Assembly (NCBI RefSeq): GCF_017355885.1
Contig: NZ_JAFEUU010000004.1
Coordinates: 248,001 to 312,000 of the forward strand
DNA length: 64,000 bases
Direction of reading: 5' to 3'
From: Sabulicella rubraurantiaca
GTDB lineage: Bacteria; Pseudomonadota; Alphaproteobacteria; Acetobacterales; Acetobacteraceae
Shown here: piece by piece, positions 1 to 8,605 of the stretch
Position numbering within the stretch: the stretch's first letter is position 1
Layout: every line of letters begins with the position of its first letter
Notes under the pieces: generated by a model
Told to the model about the DNA's origin: nothing
Seen by the model: the letters and a program-made list of their open reading frames with translations, nothing else
Database searches by the model: none
Program-made: the position numbers and the translations under genes

Positions 1-1
1 C

Positions 2-508
2 GGCGTCAGCCCGATCCTGGGCGGCAGCGTAGCCGAGGCGCGCGCGAAGCTGGACCAACTCGGCGAGTTCCTCGATCCGGTGGCGGCGCTGACTGTGCTT
101 TCGGAGCGGCTCGGGCAGGATCTTTCGGGCTACGACCTCGACGGGCCGGTGCCGGAGCTGCCGGAATCCACGATCATGCGGGGCCACGCCGCGGTGCTGA
201 CGGCGCTGGCGCGGCGTGAAGGGCTGACGCTCCGTCAGCTTCGCAACGTGGCTGCGGGAGCGATGGGGCACCGGTTGCTGCTTGGCACCCCGGAGCAGGT
301 GGCCGACGATCTGGAAGCCTGGTTCCGGGCTGGCGCCGCAGATGGCTTCAACATCATGCCGCCGTGGTTTCCCGGCGCCTTCGACGACTTCGCCAATGAG
401 GTCGTGCCCATCCTCCAGAAGCGCGGCCTGTTCCGTGAGGATTACTCCGGCACCATGTTGCGCGACCATCTCGGCCTGCCACGGCCGACGCATCCGACCG
501 CGCTCTAG
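2..508 (+). CDS. LLM-class flavin-dependent monooxygenase, C-terminal part (5' end outside window)
   Basis: The reading frame is open from base 2 to the stop at 506-508, about 168 residues, so the N-terminus lies before the window. It matches the C-terminal third of the NtaA/SnaA/DszA family of FMNH2-dependent monooxygenases: an early GVSPILGGSVAEA stretch and, near residue 100, GTPEQVADDLEAWF followed by DGFNIMPP. The family oxidises nitrilotriacetate, dibenzothiophene sulfone, pristinamycin precursors or similar small molecules using reduced flavin from a partner reductase. The substrate cannot be told from this fragment. It converges on the molybdenum hydroxylase operon, with 36 bases between the two stops. 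Confidence 0.85.
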   Translation, partial: GVSPILGGSVAEARAKLDQLGEFLDPVAALTVLSERLGQDLSGYDLDGPVPELPESTIMRGHAAVLTALARREGLTLRQLRNVAAGAMGHRLLLGTPEQVADDLEAWFRAGAADGFNIMPPWFPGAFDDFANEVVPILQKRGLFREDYSGTMLRDHLGLPRPTHPTAL

Positions 509-544
509 GAGTGCCCGTTCCGTACGCGCCGCGGATAGGAAGTT

Positions 545-2818
545 CTAAGCGCTATCCCCCATCCAGCGCCGCAGCTGCGCCGGCGAGATGGGGAGCTTGC
601 TGACGAAGACTCTGCCGCCGAGCGCCGCATCCACCGCCGCAGCGATAGCCGCGCCCACGGCGGTCGTGCCTCCCTCCCCTGCGCCCTTCACGCCCAGCAG
701 GCCGATGCCGCTCGGCGCATCCTCGGTCAGAAGCACGTCTATCTCTGGCGTCTCATTGGCAGTGGGCATCAGGTAGTCGGCCAAGGTGATGGAGAGAGGC
801 TGGCCTTCGGCGTCGTAGCGGAACTCCTCCAGCAGCGCGCCGCCCAGCCCCTGCGCGAGGCCACCCGCAATCTGCCCTTCGACGAGCATGGGGTTCACCG
901 CGCGGCCCATGTCGTAGCCAGCCATTAGCCGCTCAAGCACGACGCCACCGGTTTCCACGTCCACCCGCGCCACGGCCATGTGCACGCCGTAGGGATAGGT
1001 CATGTGGTGGGATTCAAAGCTCGCCTCCTCGCACAGCGCATCGCCCCCTGTCTCGGCAAGGCATGCCGCCACCGCGTCGCCGATTGCGACAGAGGCGCCA
1101 GAGCCGTCGGTGGCGCGGATGACGCCGCCGACCAATTCGAGCCTGTCGGCGGGGCGCTGCAGCAAAAGGGCGACCTGTGCTATGAGCTTCTGCCGCAGCT
1201 TCTCCCCGGCCATGGCAATGGCCGTCCCGGTCATTACCGTCACGCGGGTCGCGAAGGCGCCCATGCCGCGCGAAACCGCATCGGTCTGACCGTGGATGAC
1301 GCGAATGTTGGCGGCGGGAATCCCAAGCGCCTCCGCACCCACCTGTGCCAGCGCCGTCGCGACCCCCTGCCCCACCGAGGCCGCGCCGGTAGCGATGGTC
1401 GCGCGGCCTGCCCGGTCGAGTTCGATCCGCACATCGTCAAAGGGACCAAGGCCACTCTTCTCCACGAAGAGGGCAAGACCGGCGCCGACCCTTTCGCCCC
1501 TCGCGCGGCGTTCAGCCAGGCGGGCCTGCAGCGCCTCCCAGCCGACGTGGCGGAGCGTTTTGTCGAGCAGCTTCTCGTAGTCGCCGCTGTCATAGACGAG
1601 CGGCGTCCCCAGCGTGTCTATGCCGCGGTCGAAGGGCATCGCTTCGCGCGGGATAAGATTGATCCGCCGGATCTCGACAGGATCCCGGCCGAGGCGTTCA
1701 GCGACGGCGTCCATCAGCCGCTCGCGCACGAAGGAACTCTCGTAGCGTCCCGGCGCGCGGTAGGTGCCGCCCGGCGTCTTGTTGGTCAGGCGCACATGCC
1801 CAACGGCGCGATAGGCGGGAAATACATAGGGCCCGGGAAGCATCGCCGCCGCGAGGTCAGGCACGGTCACGGCGTGGGTACGGACATAGCCGCCCTGGTC
1901 GTGGAAGAACTCCACATCGGCGCCGAGCACGAAGCCCACCGCATCCACGGCTGCGCGGATGCGGTGGGTCTGCTGCCTGGAATGGTTCGCGGCCATCAGG
2001 TGCTCGCGCCGGTCCTCGATCCACTTGACAGGGCGGCCAAGGCGGAGCGTCGCGAGGCAGGCCAACGCGTCCTCCGGGTAGAGTTCTCCGCGGATCCCGA
2101 AGCCTCCACCGACATGGCCCTCGTGCAGGTGGATTTGCGCCGGGTCGAGGCCGAGCATCCGCGCGAGGGCAAGGCGGTTCGCATGCGGCACCTTGGCGGC
2201 GCCCAGCATGCGCAGCACACCCTCCTCGTCGAGATAGGCGAGTGCCCCCCGGGTTTCGAGCGGCACTCCGGAGTGACGCCCGACCGAGAGCTCCAGCTCT
2301 ACCACATGGGCCGCCGCGGCGAAGGCGGCGTCGAGGTCACCATAGCTCTTGCGGAGGACCGCGGCCTCCGTGCCGTGGGTCGCGCTGAAGTCGCGCGGCG
2401 CCTCGGTAGCCGAGAGCAGGACCGGCAGCGGCTCGATCTCGGCGAGGACGAGTTCCTCGGCATCCTCGGCCAGGTAGGGGTCCTCGGCGAAGACGACGGC
2501 CACCGGCTCACCGACATAGCGGACGCGATCCTGCGCCAGGATCGGCTGACGATAAGGTTCGAGGTGGGTAAGCCCCATCATGCGGAAGCCGATACGCGGG
2601 ATGTCGGCGACGTCGCGCTCTGTCCACACCGCGGCGACGCCCGGCAGGGCGAGTGCGGCGGACGCGTCCACCCCACGCAGCAGGCCATGGGCGATGCTGG
2701 AGCGCACGACACGCATATGGAGTTGGCCCGGGCGGTCGAGGTCGGCGGCGAAACGCCCCTCCCCGCGCAGCAGCGCGGGGTCCTCGAAGCGCTTCAGGCG
2801 GGCGCCGATTCCGTCCAT
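545..2818 (-). CDS. Molybdenum hydroxylase large subunit (second, CoxL/XdhB-like)
   Basis: A 757-residue molybdopterin-cytosine-dinucleotide subunit of the xanthine dehydrogenase superfamily. The start at MDGIGARLKRFEDP was chosen because the family begins with a similar G..rRxEDP..L.G.G motif; the frame is open 66 bases further but with no family similarity. HVGGGFG near residue 235 is the cofactor-binding loop, GGTYRAPGRYE near 346 is the active-site loop, and KGAGEGG near 712 carries the catalytic glutamate. The loop lacks the AYRCSFR signature of true CO dehydrogenase, so a hydroxylase or aldehyde oxidase is more likely. It overlaps the 2Fe-2S gene by 25 bases and is last of four genes. 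It is a paralogue of the large subunit at 3288-5618. Confidence 0.92.
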   Translation of the reverse strand: MDGIGARLKRFEDPALLRGEGRFAADLDRPGQLHMRVVRSSIAHGLLRGVDASAALALPGVAAVWTERDVADIPRIGFRMMGLTHLEPYRQPILAQDRVRYVGEPVAVVFAEDPYLAEDAEELVLAEIEPLPVLLSATEAPRDFSATHGTEAAVLRKSYGDLDAAFAAAAHVVELELSVGRHSGVPLETRGALAYLDEEGVLRMLGAAKVPHANRLALARMLGLDPAQIHLHEGHVGGGFGIRGELYPEDALACLATLRLGRPVKWIEDRREHLMAANHSRQQTHRIRAAVDAVGFVLGADVEFFHDQGGYVRTHAVTVPDLAAAMLPGPYVFPAYRAVGHVRLTNKTPGGTYRAPGRYESSFVRERLMDAVAERLGRDPVEIRRINLIPREAMPFDRGIDTLGTPLVYDSGDYEKLLDKTLRHVGWEALQARLAERRARGERVGAGLALFVEKSGLGPFDDVRIELDRAGRATIATGAASVGQGVATALAQVGAEALGIPAANIRVIHGQTDAVSRGMGAFATRVTVMTGTAIAMAGEKLRQKLIAQVALLLQRPADRLELVGGVIRATDGSGASVAIGDAVAACLAETGGDALCEEASFESHHMTYPYGVHMAVARVDVETGGVVLERLMAGYDMGRAVNPMLVEGQIAGGLAQGLGGALLEEFRYDAEGQPLSITLADYLMPTANETPEIDVLLTEDAPSGIGLLGVKGAGEGGTTAVGAAIAAAVDAALGGRVFVSKLPISPAQLRRWMGDSA

Positions 2819-3291
2819 CGGTCCAGTTCCCGCGCAGCGGCGCGCACGGCAGCCAGGATGTTCTGATAGCCCGTGCAGCGGCAAAGGTTGGAGGAGAGGA
2901 CGTGTCGCAGCTCTTCCTCATCGAGTGGCGTCGGGCGCTCCAGCAGCCACGTCGCGAGCATGAGGAAGCCCGGCGTGCAATAGCCGCACTGCAGCCCGTG
3001 ATTCTCCCAGAAGGCGCGCTGAAGCGGATTCAGCGTGCCATCGGGTGCCGCGAGGCCTTCGACCGTGCGGATGGAGGCGCCTTCTGCCTGAACCCCGAAC
3101 ATCAGGCAGGAGCGTGTCGGCTGCCCATCCACCAGCACGGTGCAGGCACCGCAGACGCCGTGCTCGCAGCCGAGATGCGTCCCGGTCAGGCCGCACTCCT
3201 CGCGAAGCGTGTCGGCCAGGGTTCGACGTGGCTCGACGAGGACGCGGCGCGTCTCGCCGTTGACGGTGAAGACGACCTCTCGCTTGTTCAT
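2794..3291 (-). CDS. Molybdenum hydroxylase 2Fe-2S subunit (CoxS-like)
   Basis: A 165-residue electron-transfer subunit starting MNKREVVFTVNG. The N-terminal plant-ferredoxin-type cluster motif is CEHGVCGACTVLVDG with a further cysteine in TRSC (residues about 42-65). The C-terminal four-helix domain carries the second cluster motif, CGYCTPG plus CRCTGYQNI (about 104-142). All eight expected cysteines are visible. It carries electrons from the molybdopterin site to FAD. The start overlaps the stop of the preceding large subunit as ATGA (3288-3291), so translation is probably coupled. Length is normal for the family. Confidence 0.95.
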   Translation of the reverse strand: MNKREVVFTVNGETRRVLVEPRRTLADTLREECGLTGTHLGCEHGVCGACTVLVDGQPTRSCLMFGVQAEGASIRTVEGLAAPDGTLNPLQRAFWENHGLQCGYCTPGFLMLATWLLERPTPLDEEELRHVLSSNLCRCTGYQNILAAVRAAARELDRWTESAPA

Positions 3292-5618
3292 GCGGCCTCC
3301 CACACGGCCCGACGGCCGCGGATCAGCGCGAGGATGCGCGGCGGCGTGGCCGGGAACTCGGCGATGTCCACCCCGAAGGGGGCGAGCGCGTCGCTGATGG
3401 CGTTGCAAAGCGCCGCCGGCGCCCCGATCGTCCCGCCCTCCCCAAGGCCCTTGGCGCCCGTCAGCGTGGCGCTGCTGATGGTTTCGAGGTGGTGGATCTC
3501 GATCTCGGGAATTTCGGCGCAGGTGGGTGGGATATAGTCCGCCAGCGTGGCGGACAGGCAGTTGCCATCGGGCGCGTAGTGGATCTCTTCGAGAAGCGCG
3601 TTGGCAATGCCTTGGGCCACGCCACCCCGCACCTGCCCGTCCGCAATCATGGGATTGATGATGCGTCCTGCATCCTCGACCACGAGATAGCGGAGAATAC
3701 GCACTGCCCCCGTTTCCCTTTCCACCTCGACGATGCAGCCGTGGCAGGCATTGGAGAAGGTGCCGGGCGGGTCGTAGCTGCCGCTTTCGGCGAGGTTGAA
3801 ACCCACTTCGTCGGCAAGCAACTCGCTGCGCTGGTGGACGATGCGGGCGACTTCGCGCAGCGGGATCGAGGCACCGGCCCCGGTGACGGCGAGGCCGTCC
3901 CGTAACACCACCTCCTCCTCCCCACACTGGAGCAGCCGCGCGGCCCCGCGCCGCAGCTTCGCGGCGAGCCGGTCCGCCGCGATCTGGCAGGCACCGCCGC
4001 CCACCACGAGGGAGCGGGACGCGAAGGTGCCCCAGCCATAAGGCGTGCGGTCGGTGTCGCCATGGATGATACGGACCGCCAAGGGGTCGATCCCCAGCCG
4101 GTCGGCGATGATCTGGGCCAGGGTGGTTCGGAGGCCCTGCCCGTGCGGCGAGGCGCCGATGCGGGCCTCGACTTCGCCCGTCGGTGTCATGGCGATGTCC
4201 ACGACCTCGTACCCCGGCACGATTTCCATGGAGCGTGCGGCGAAGGCGGGGGTGCCGTAGCCCGTGCGCTCGTTGAACACGGCAAGGCCGAGGCCCAGAA
4301 GGCGTCCGCCCCGGCGCGCCTCCGCCTGCGCTTCCCGAAAAGCGGGGATGTCGAGGTGCCGCGCGGCCTCGTCCAACGCCTCGATGTAGGAGCCTTCGTC
4401 TAGCGTGAAGCCGGTCGGGCTTTTTGCCGGGAACACGTCGTGCAGGTTGCGGCGCCGGATCTCGACCGGGTCAAGGCCGATGGCGGCTGCGGCGCGGTCC
4501 ATCAGCCGCTCGATACCGAAGGTGATGACCGGGCGTGACACGCCGCGATAGGGCGCGGCCGGGCAGGAATGCGTCAGCACGCCGCGCGCCCGCACCGAAT
4601 AGCTCGGGATCTTGTAGGGGCCGGGATACTCGGCCAGCGCCATGAGTGGCTCGACGGCGCAGGTGGTCGGGTAACAGGAGAAGGCGCCGATATCGGCCAG
4701 GATGTCTGCCTCCAGCGCGACCATCTGCCCCTGGGCGTTGAAGCCGGCGCGCAGGATGTGCTTCTGGTCGCGGGAATGGGCGGAGGCGATGAGGTTCTCG
4801 TACCGGTCCTCGATCCAGGCGAAGCGGCCGCGGTAACGGCGCGCGAGCCACACGAGCGCCGGGTATTCCGGGAAGAGCGACATTTTCTGCCCGAAGCCGC
4901 CGCCCACATCGGGCGCCACCACCTGCAGGTCGGCCTCTGGCAGGCCAAGCACCTCGCAAATTCCCGAACGCAGCATATGCGGCATCTGGCAGGAGGCCGC
5001 GAGGCGAAGCCGGCCGGTGGCGCGATCATACTCCGCCACGCCGCCTCGCCCCTCCAGCGGCGTCGCGTTCTGCCGGCGCGAGCGGAAGGCGAACTCGACG
5101 ACATGGACGGCGCCGGCCATGGCGTCGGCGAAACCATCGGGCCGGATCGCGCCTTCGACTATGACGTTGTTGGGCGCCAGGGCGTGCACCGCGGGCGCCC
5201 CGGGGGCGAGGGCCGCCTCAAGCCCCACCACCGGGTCCTCCGCTTCGATCTCCAGCTCGACCTGCTCGAGCAGATCCTCGGCCAGCTCGGCGCTCTCGGC
5301 GGCGATCAGGGCGATGGGCTGACCCATGAAGTGCACGCGCTCGCGGGGAAGGATGGGCTGCTCCACCGCACGATACTCGAAGCGGCGCAGCGCCGGCCGG
5401 ATGCCGCGCGCCTCGGGCATGTCGGCGGCTGTCACGAAGAGCGCGCCCGGCGGCAGTCCCGCCGGCGCGCGCAGCGAGACGATGCGGCCAGACGCCACCG
5501 GACTGCGGAGGAACCGTACGGCTCGAGCACCCAGCGCGATATCCGGGACGTAGCGGCCTTCGCCCCGAAGCAGAGGTGGATCCTCGGTGCGCGGCAGCCG
5601 CCGCCCGACCCAATTCAC
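3288..5618 (-). CDS. Molybdenum hydroxylase large subunit (first, CoxL/XdhB-like)
   Basis: A 776-residue molybdopterin-binding subunit starting MNWVGRRLPRTEDPPLLRGEGRY. DVGGGFGQK near residue 239 is the cofactor loop, AAPYRGVSRP near 357 is the active-site loop, and GAKGLGEGG near 725 carries the catalytic glutamate. As with its paralogue, the CO dehydrogenase loop signature is absent, so the substrate is probably an aldehyde or N-heterocycle. It sits between the FAD subunit gene (ATGA overlap 5615-5618) and the 2Fe-2S gene. With those two it makes a complete L-M-S set; the paralogue at 545-2818 is an additional large subunit. Confidence 0.93.
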   Translation of the reverse strand: MNWVGRRLPRTEDPPLLRGEGRYVPDIALGARAVRFLRSPVASGRIVSLRAPAGLPPGALFVTAADMPEARGIRPALRRFEYRAVEQPILPRERVHFMGQPIALIAAESAELAEDLLEQVELEIEAEDPVVGLEAALAPGAPAVHALAPNNVIVEGAIRPDGFADAMAGAVHVVEFAFRSRRQNATPLEGRGGVAEYDRATGRLRLAASCQMPHMLRSGICEVLGLPEADLQVVAPDVGGGFGQKMSLFPEYPALVWLARRYRGRFAWIEDRYENLIASAHSRDQKHILRAGFNAQGQMVALEADILADIGAFSCYPTTCAVEPLMALAEYPGPYKIPSYSVRARGVLTHSCPAAPYRGVSRPVITFGIERLMDRAAAAIGLDPVEIRRRNLHDVFPAKSPTGFTLDEGSYIEALDEAARHLDIPAFREAQAEARRGGRLLGLGLAVFNERTGYGTPAFAARSMEIVPGYEVVDIAMTPTGEVEARIGASPHGQGLRTTLAQIIADRLGIDPLAVRIIHGDTDRTPYGWGTFASRSLVVGGGACQIAADRLAAKLRRGAARLLQCGEEEVVLRDGLAVTGAGASIPLREVARIVHQRSELLADEVGFNLAESGSYDPPGTFSNACHGCIVEVERETGAVRILRYLVVEDAGRIINPMIADGQVRGGVAQGIANALLEEIHYAPDGNCLSATLADYIPPTCAEIPEIEIHHLETISSATLTGAKGLGEGGTIGAPAALCNAISDALAPFGVDIAEFPATPPRILALIRGRRAVWEAA

Positions 5619-6475
5619 GCGACGCCCGCCTGGGCGAGGGCGCGCCGCGCCATGGCGCGCACGAGGTCGCGCCGGTACTCCGCAGGGGCGTGCACGTCGC
5701 TATGCGGATCGCAATGCGCGGCGGCGGCCTCCGCTGCGGCGCTTGCGGCCTCGGCAGAGGGCACCTGCCCGAGCAGCGTCGCTGCTGCCTCCAGCGCAAG
5801 GACCGGCCGTCCACCCAGCCCACCGAGAGCGATGGACGCTTCGCGGATCAGCCCACGGTCCAGGCGAAGCGCGCAGACCGCCATCGCGAGTGCGAAATCC
5901 CCGGCGCGCCGGCTGAACTCCGCGAAGCCGCAGCTCCACTCGGGGCCGAGCACTGGCAGGCGGACCTCCACCAGCATCTCCCCCGGCCTGATCGCTGTGG
6001 TGAAGACACCCTGGAACCAGTCGCGGGCCGCGACCTCCCGCGTGTCGGCACCGGCCGAGCGCAGGACCAGGGTGCCGCCCAGCGCGAGGGTCGTGGCGCA
6101 CCACTCGGAGGCAGGGTCGGCGTGGGCGAGGCTGCCGCAAAATGTGCCGCGCATCCGGATTGGTGGGTGTGCGATGTGGCGCACTACGCGGGCGAGCAGC
6201 GCGCCGAGCGGGCCCGGCGTCACCGCCGACTCGAAATGCGCGTGGCGTGCCAGCGCACCGATGCGGAGCTGGCCTTCCTGCGCCGAGAGGTGTCCCAACC
6301 CTTCGATGCGGTTGATGTCCACGAGGACCGCCGGGCGCGCCATGCGGAAAGCCATGGTGGGAACAAGGCTCTGGCCGCCGGCGAGGACGCGCCCGTCCTC
6401 GCCATGCTTAGCCAGGAGTGCGACGGCCTCATCGAGGTTGCGTGGCGCGAAATAATCGAAGGCGGCTGGCTTCAT
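5615..6475 (-). CDS. Molybdenum hydroxylase FAD-binding subunit (CoxM-like)
   Basis: A 286-residue FAD subunit of the xanthine dehydrogenase superfamily. It begins MKPAAFDYFAPRNLDEAVALL. LAGGQSLVP at residues 31-39 is the first FAD-contact loop and GTFCGSLAHADPASE near 115 is the second, a close variant of the usual T(I/F)GGNLAHADPAAE. The last 90 residues match the CO dehydrogenase flavoprotein C-terminal domain. It is the first structural gene of the four-gene operon, 74 bases after the XRE-cupin regulator and in the same direction. It transfers electrons from the 2Fe-2S clusters to an acceptor. Confidence 0.93.
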   Translation of the reverse strand: MKPAAFDYFAPRNLDEAVALLAKHGEDGRVLAGGQSLVPTMAFRMARPAVLVDINRIEGLGHLSAQEGQLRIGALARHAHFESAVTPGPLGALLARVVRHIAHPPIRMRGTFCGSLAHADPASEWCATTLALGGTLVLRSAGADTREVAARDWFQGVFTTAIRPGEMLVEVRLPVLGPEWSCGFAEFSRRAGDFALAMAVCALRLDRGLIREASIALGGLGGRPVLALEAAATLLGQVPSAEAASAAAEAAAAHCDPHSDVHAPAEYRRDLVRAMARRALAQAGVA

Positions 6476-6511
6476 GCGGGTGGAGAATCCCCGAGGGCGA
6501 CCTTGAGTGTG

Positions 6512-6540
6512 ATTAAAACCGCAGGCTTCCCCTTGTGCAA
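6512..6540 (-). promoter_or_regulatory. Candidate promoter of the molybdenum hydroxylase operon
   Basis: On the minus strand, TTGCAC (6535-6540) is separated by 17 bases from TTTAAT (6512-6517), 36 bases before the FAD-subunit start. The -10 matches the sigma-70 consensus at five of six positions and the -35 at three. It would let the hydroxylase genes be transcribed independently of the regulator. No experimental support. Confidence 0.3.
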
Positions 6541-6549
6541 GCCGCCATG

Positions 6550-7278
6550 TCAGCTTTGCAGCAAGTTGACCCAGAGCGCGCGGGCCGGAAGCCTCTTTCG
6601 GTTGACGATGCGGTGTGGATCGGTCGAGCCGTAGGAGACGAGGTCGCCTTCCTTGAGGGTGAATACCTTGCCGCGCACCGTTACCTCCAGCGCACCGGCG
6701 ACCACCACGCCGAACTCGTAGCCGCCATGGGCAGTGGGGCGGGGGGCGCTCGCCGTGCCGGGGCCGAACTCCACCATCGAGATCTCGATGCCATTGCCGG
6801 GGTCACTGCAAAGGATGCGTCGCTGCACCCCATCCGGCGTCGCATGGACAGTCTGGTCTGCGCGCCGCGAAACCGAGGGCGTGGACCCGGAGCTCGGAGG
6901 GCCCGCCAGGACCTCAGCCGTCCGCACACCGAGCGCCGAACCGATGGCAACCAGCGTGCCGATGGAAGGTGCGGCCTTCCCGCGTTCCAGCAGGCTGAGC
7001 ATGGAGGATGACAGCCCGGTGCGCCCGGCGAGGTCGTGCAGCGTCATCTCCTTGGCCTGGCGCAGGGCCCGAAGCTTCGCGCCGATCGCCAGGATAAGGG
7101 CCCCGGTCTCGTGCGCGATGCCGGCCGCCTCAGGCCCCCGCGCGGCACTCCCTTTCGCTGCCGGCGCCGCCTCTTTCGCAGCGCTCAACTTCCCGCCTTC
7201 GGGGCGCGGCTTTCCTGCCGGCCGCGACCTTTCTGCACCCTGACGGCGCGTACCAGCCTTGCCCAATGCCGTCCGCAT
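6550..7278 (-). CDS. XRE-family transcriptional regulator with C-terminal cupin
   Basis: 242 residues. A basic, alanine-rich low-complexity N-terminus (1-60) precedes a Cro/C1-type helix-turn-helix (about 66-120, with LRALRQAKEMTLHDLAGRTG and SMLSLLERGKAAPSIGTL). The C-terminus (about 165-240) is a cupin with GYEFGVVVAGALEVTV and the GDLVSYGSTDPHRIVN loop. This architecture is common in one-component regulators that sense a small molecule through the cupin. It lies upstream of the molybdenum hydroxylase operon on the same strand and is divergent from the flavoprotein at 7415, so either could be its target. A tandem repeat covers its ribosome-binding site (7287-7326). Confidence 0.9.
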   Translation of the reverse strand: MRTALGKAGTRRQGAERSRPAGKPRPEGGKLSAAKEAAPAAKGSAARGPEAAGIAHETGALILAIGAKLRALRQAKEMTLHDLAGRTGLSSSMLSLLERGKAAPSIGTLVAIGSALGVRTAEVLAGPPSSGSTPSVSRRADQTVHATPDGVQRRILCSDPGNGIEISMVEFGPGTASAPRPTAHGGYEFGVVVAGALEVTVRGKVFTLKEGDLVSYGSTDPHRIVNRKRLPARALWVNLLQS

Positions 7279-7286
7279 ATCCTCTC

Positions 7287-7326
7287 CTTGATGGGTGCCG
7301 AACCATATCTTGATGGGTGCCGAACC
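7287..7326 (-). repeat. Tandem 18-bp direct repeat at the start of the XRE-cupin gene
   Basis: Read on the minus strand, GGTTCGGCACCCATCAAG occurs twice, at 7309-7326 and 7287-7304, with a 22-base period (about two helical turns). The proximal copy runs into the AAGGAG ribosome-binding site, 9 bases before the ATG at 7278. Identity of the copies and their helical phasing suit an autoregulatory operator. A simple tandem duplication is the alternative. Confidence 0.6.
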
Positions 7327-7414
7327 TTATTGAGTCGCCAATGCCGCAGATCGCCTCGCCGCGCCAGCATCCGCTGATTCCAACCGGGCATCGGACCCGT
7401 ACGGGGCGCGCAAA

Positions 7415-8605
7415 GTGACCCCGCCCTACTTGGCGCCAAGCCGGATTGGCTCGCTATCGCTGCGCAACCGCCTGGTCCGCGCTCCGACCTCAGAGACAAT
7501 GGCGACCGAGGACGGGGCTGCGACGGCGGGTCTCATCCGCCTTTATGGCGATCTGGCCCGAGGCGGCGCAGGGCTGCTGCTCACCGGCCACATCTTCGTG
7601 CGGCCCGAAGGGCAGTGCTCGCCGCGGCAGATGGCGTTGCACCACGACCGCTTTATCGAGGGGCTGTCGCAATTGACCGCGGAAGTACATGCGGCCGGCG
7701 CCCGGATCTTCGCCGAACTCTCCCATGCCGGCAGCCAGACTATGATGCCAGGGCTGACTCCTCTGGCCCCTTCCGGCGTCGCGAGCGCGATCTATCCCGG
7801 CGCGCCGCGTGAGATCACCGAAGCAGAGATCGAAGAGGTGGTGGCCGCCTTCGGCGAGGCCGCGCGCCGGGCCGTAGCAGCCGGCTTCGACGGCATCCAT
7901 ATCCACGGGGGCAATGGCTACCTGGCGGCGCAATTCGCCTCGCCCTTGAGCAATCGGCGCAAGGATGGCTGGGGAGGCGATAGCGAGCGGCGCGGCCGCT
8001 TCCTTCTTGCGGTGTACGACGCCATTCGCAAAGCGGTCGGACCCGGGGTGCCGATCACCGCGCGCTATGGCGTGGCGGACAGCGCTGAGAGCGGGCTGAC
8101 GCTGGAGGAAGGGCTTGCGCGGCTCGAAACTCTTGTGGCGCGGGGGCTGGACGGCGTGGAGCCCAGCTTGAACCTGATGCGGAGCTACAAGGAGAATATC
8201 CGCCCCTATGTCGGCGTCAGTGCCGGGCGAGCCCTGCGCGATTGGGTCGTGCCGCGCCTCTGGGAACCGGAAGGCGAGCAAGCCTACTATCTGCCCCTTG
8301 CCCATGCCATCAAGGCACGGGTCGGCATCCCGGTGATCCTGGTGGGCGGCGTGCGCAGCACGGACCGGATGGCAGAAATCCTTGATTCCGGTGCCGCCGA
8401 TTTCCTTTCCCTGGCCCGTCCGCTGGTTCGCGAGCCCGACCTGCCCAACCAGATCGCGGCAGGGCGCCGCGGAATGGTGGATTGCGTCTCCTGCAACATC
8501 TGCCTCATGCATGATGGCTACGACGCGTTGAAGTGCTGGAGGCGAGATCCGCGCGACCTCATGCGACACGCGCTTTGGCGGCTGCGACAGGCTACAGGCT
8601 CCTGA
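7415..8605 (+). CDS. Old-yellow-enzyme family NADH:flavin oxidoreductase with C-terminal cysteine cluster
   Basis: A 396-residue FMN TIM barrel starting at GTG (MTPPYLAPSRIGSLSLRNR). Family hallmarks are HIHGGNGYLAAQF near residue 165, followed by SNRRKDGWGGDSERRGRF, and the phosphate-binding VILVGGVRSTDRM near 310. The C-terminus has CVSCNICLMHDGYDALKC, a C-x2-C-x2-C-x11-C pattern like the 4Fe-4S site of 2,4-dienoyl-CoA reductase and trimethylamine dehydrogenase, but without their extra NAD-binding domains. Such enzymes reduce activated C=C bonds or demethylate amines. Its end overlaps the convergent receptor gene by 14 bases. It is divergent from the XRE-cupin regulator. Confidence 0.92.
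   Translation: MTPPYLAPSRIGSLSLRNRLVRAPTSETMATEDGAATAGLIRLYGDLARGGAGLLLTGHIFVRPEGQCSPRQMALHHDRFIEGLSQLTAEVHAAGARIFAELSHAGSQTMMPGLTPLAPSGVASAIYPGAPREITEAEIEEVVAAFGEAARRAVAAGFDGIHIHGGNGYLAAQFASPLSNRRKDGWGGDSERRGRFLLAVYDAIRKAVGPGVPITARYGVADSAESGLTLEEGLARLETLVARGLDGVEPSLNLMRSYKENIRPYVGVSAGRALRDWVVPRLWEPEGEQAYYLPLAHAIKARVGIPVILVGGVRSTDRMAEILDSGAADFLSLARPLVREPDLPNQIAAGRRGMVDCVSCNICLMHDGYDALKCWRRDPRDLMRHALWRLRQATGS

Noticed and set aside
980-2866. Long plus-strand open frame (about 628 codons)
   Set aside because: Antisense to the molybdopterin large subunit, which has clear family motifs; high GC keeps the opposite strand open.
4569-6455. Long plus-strand open frame opposite the first large subunit and FAD subunit
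   Set aside because: Spans two real genes on the other strand and shows no family similarity.
545-6475. Aerobic CO dehydrogenase operon
   Set aside because: Neither large subunit carries the AYRCSFR active-site loop of form I CoxL.
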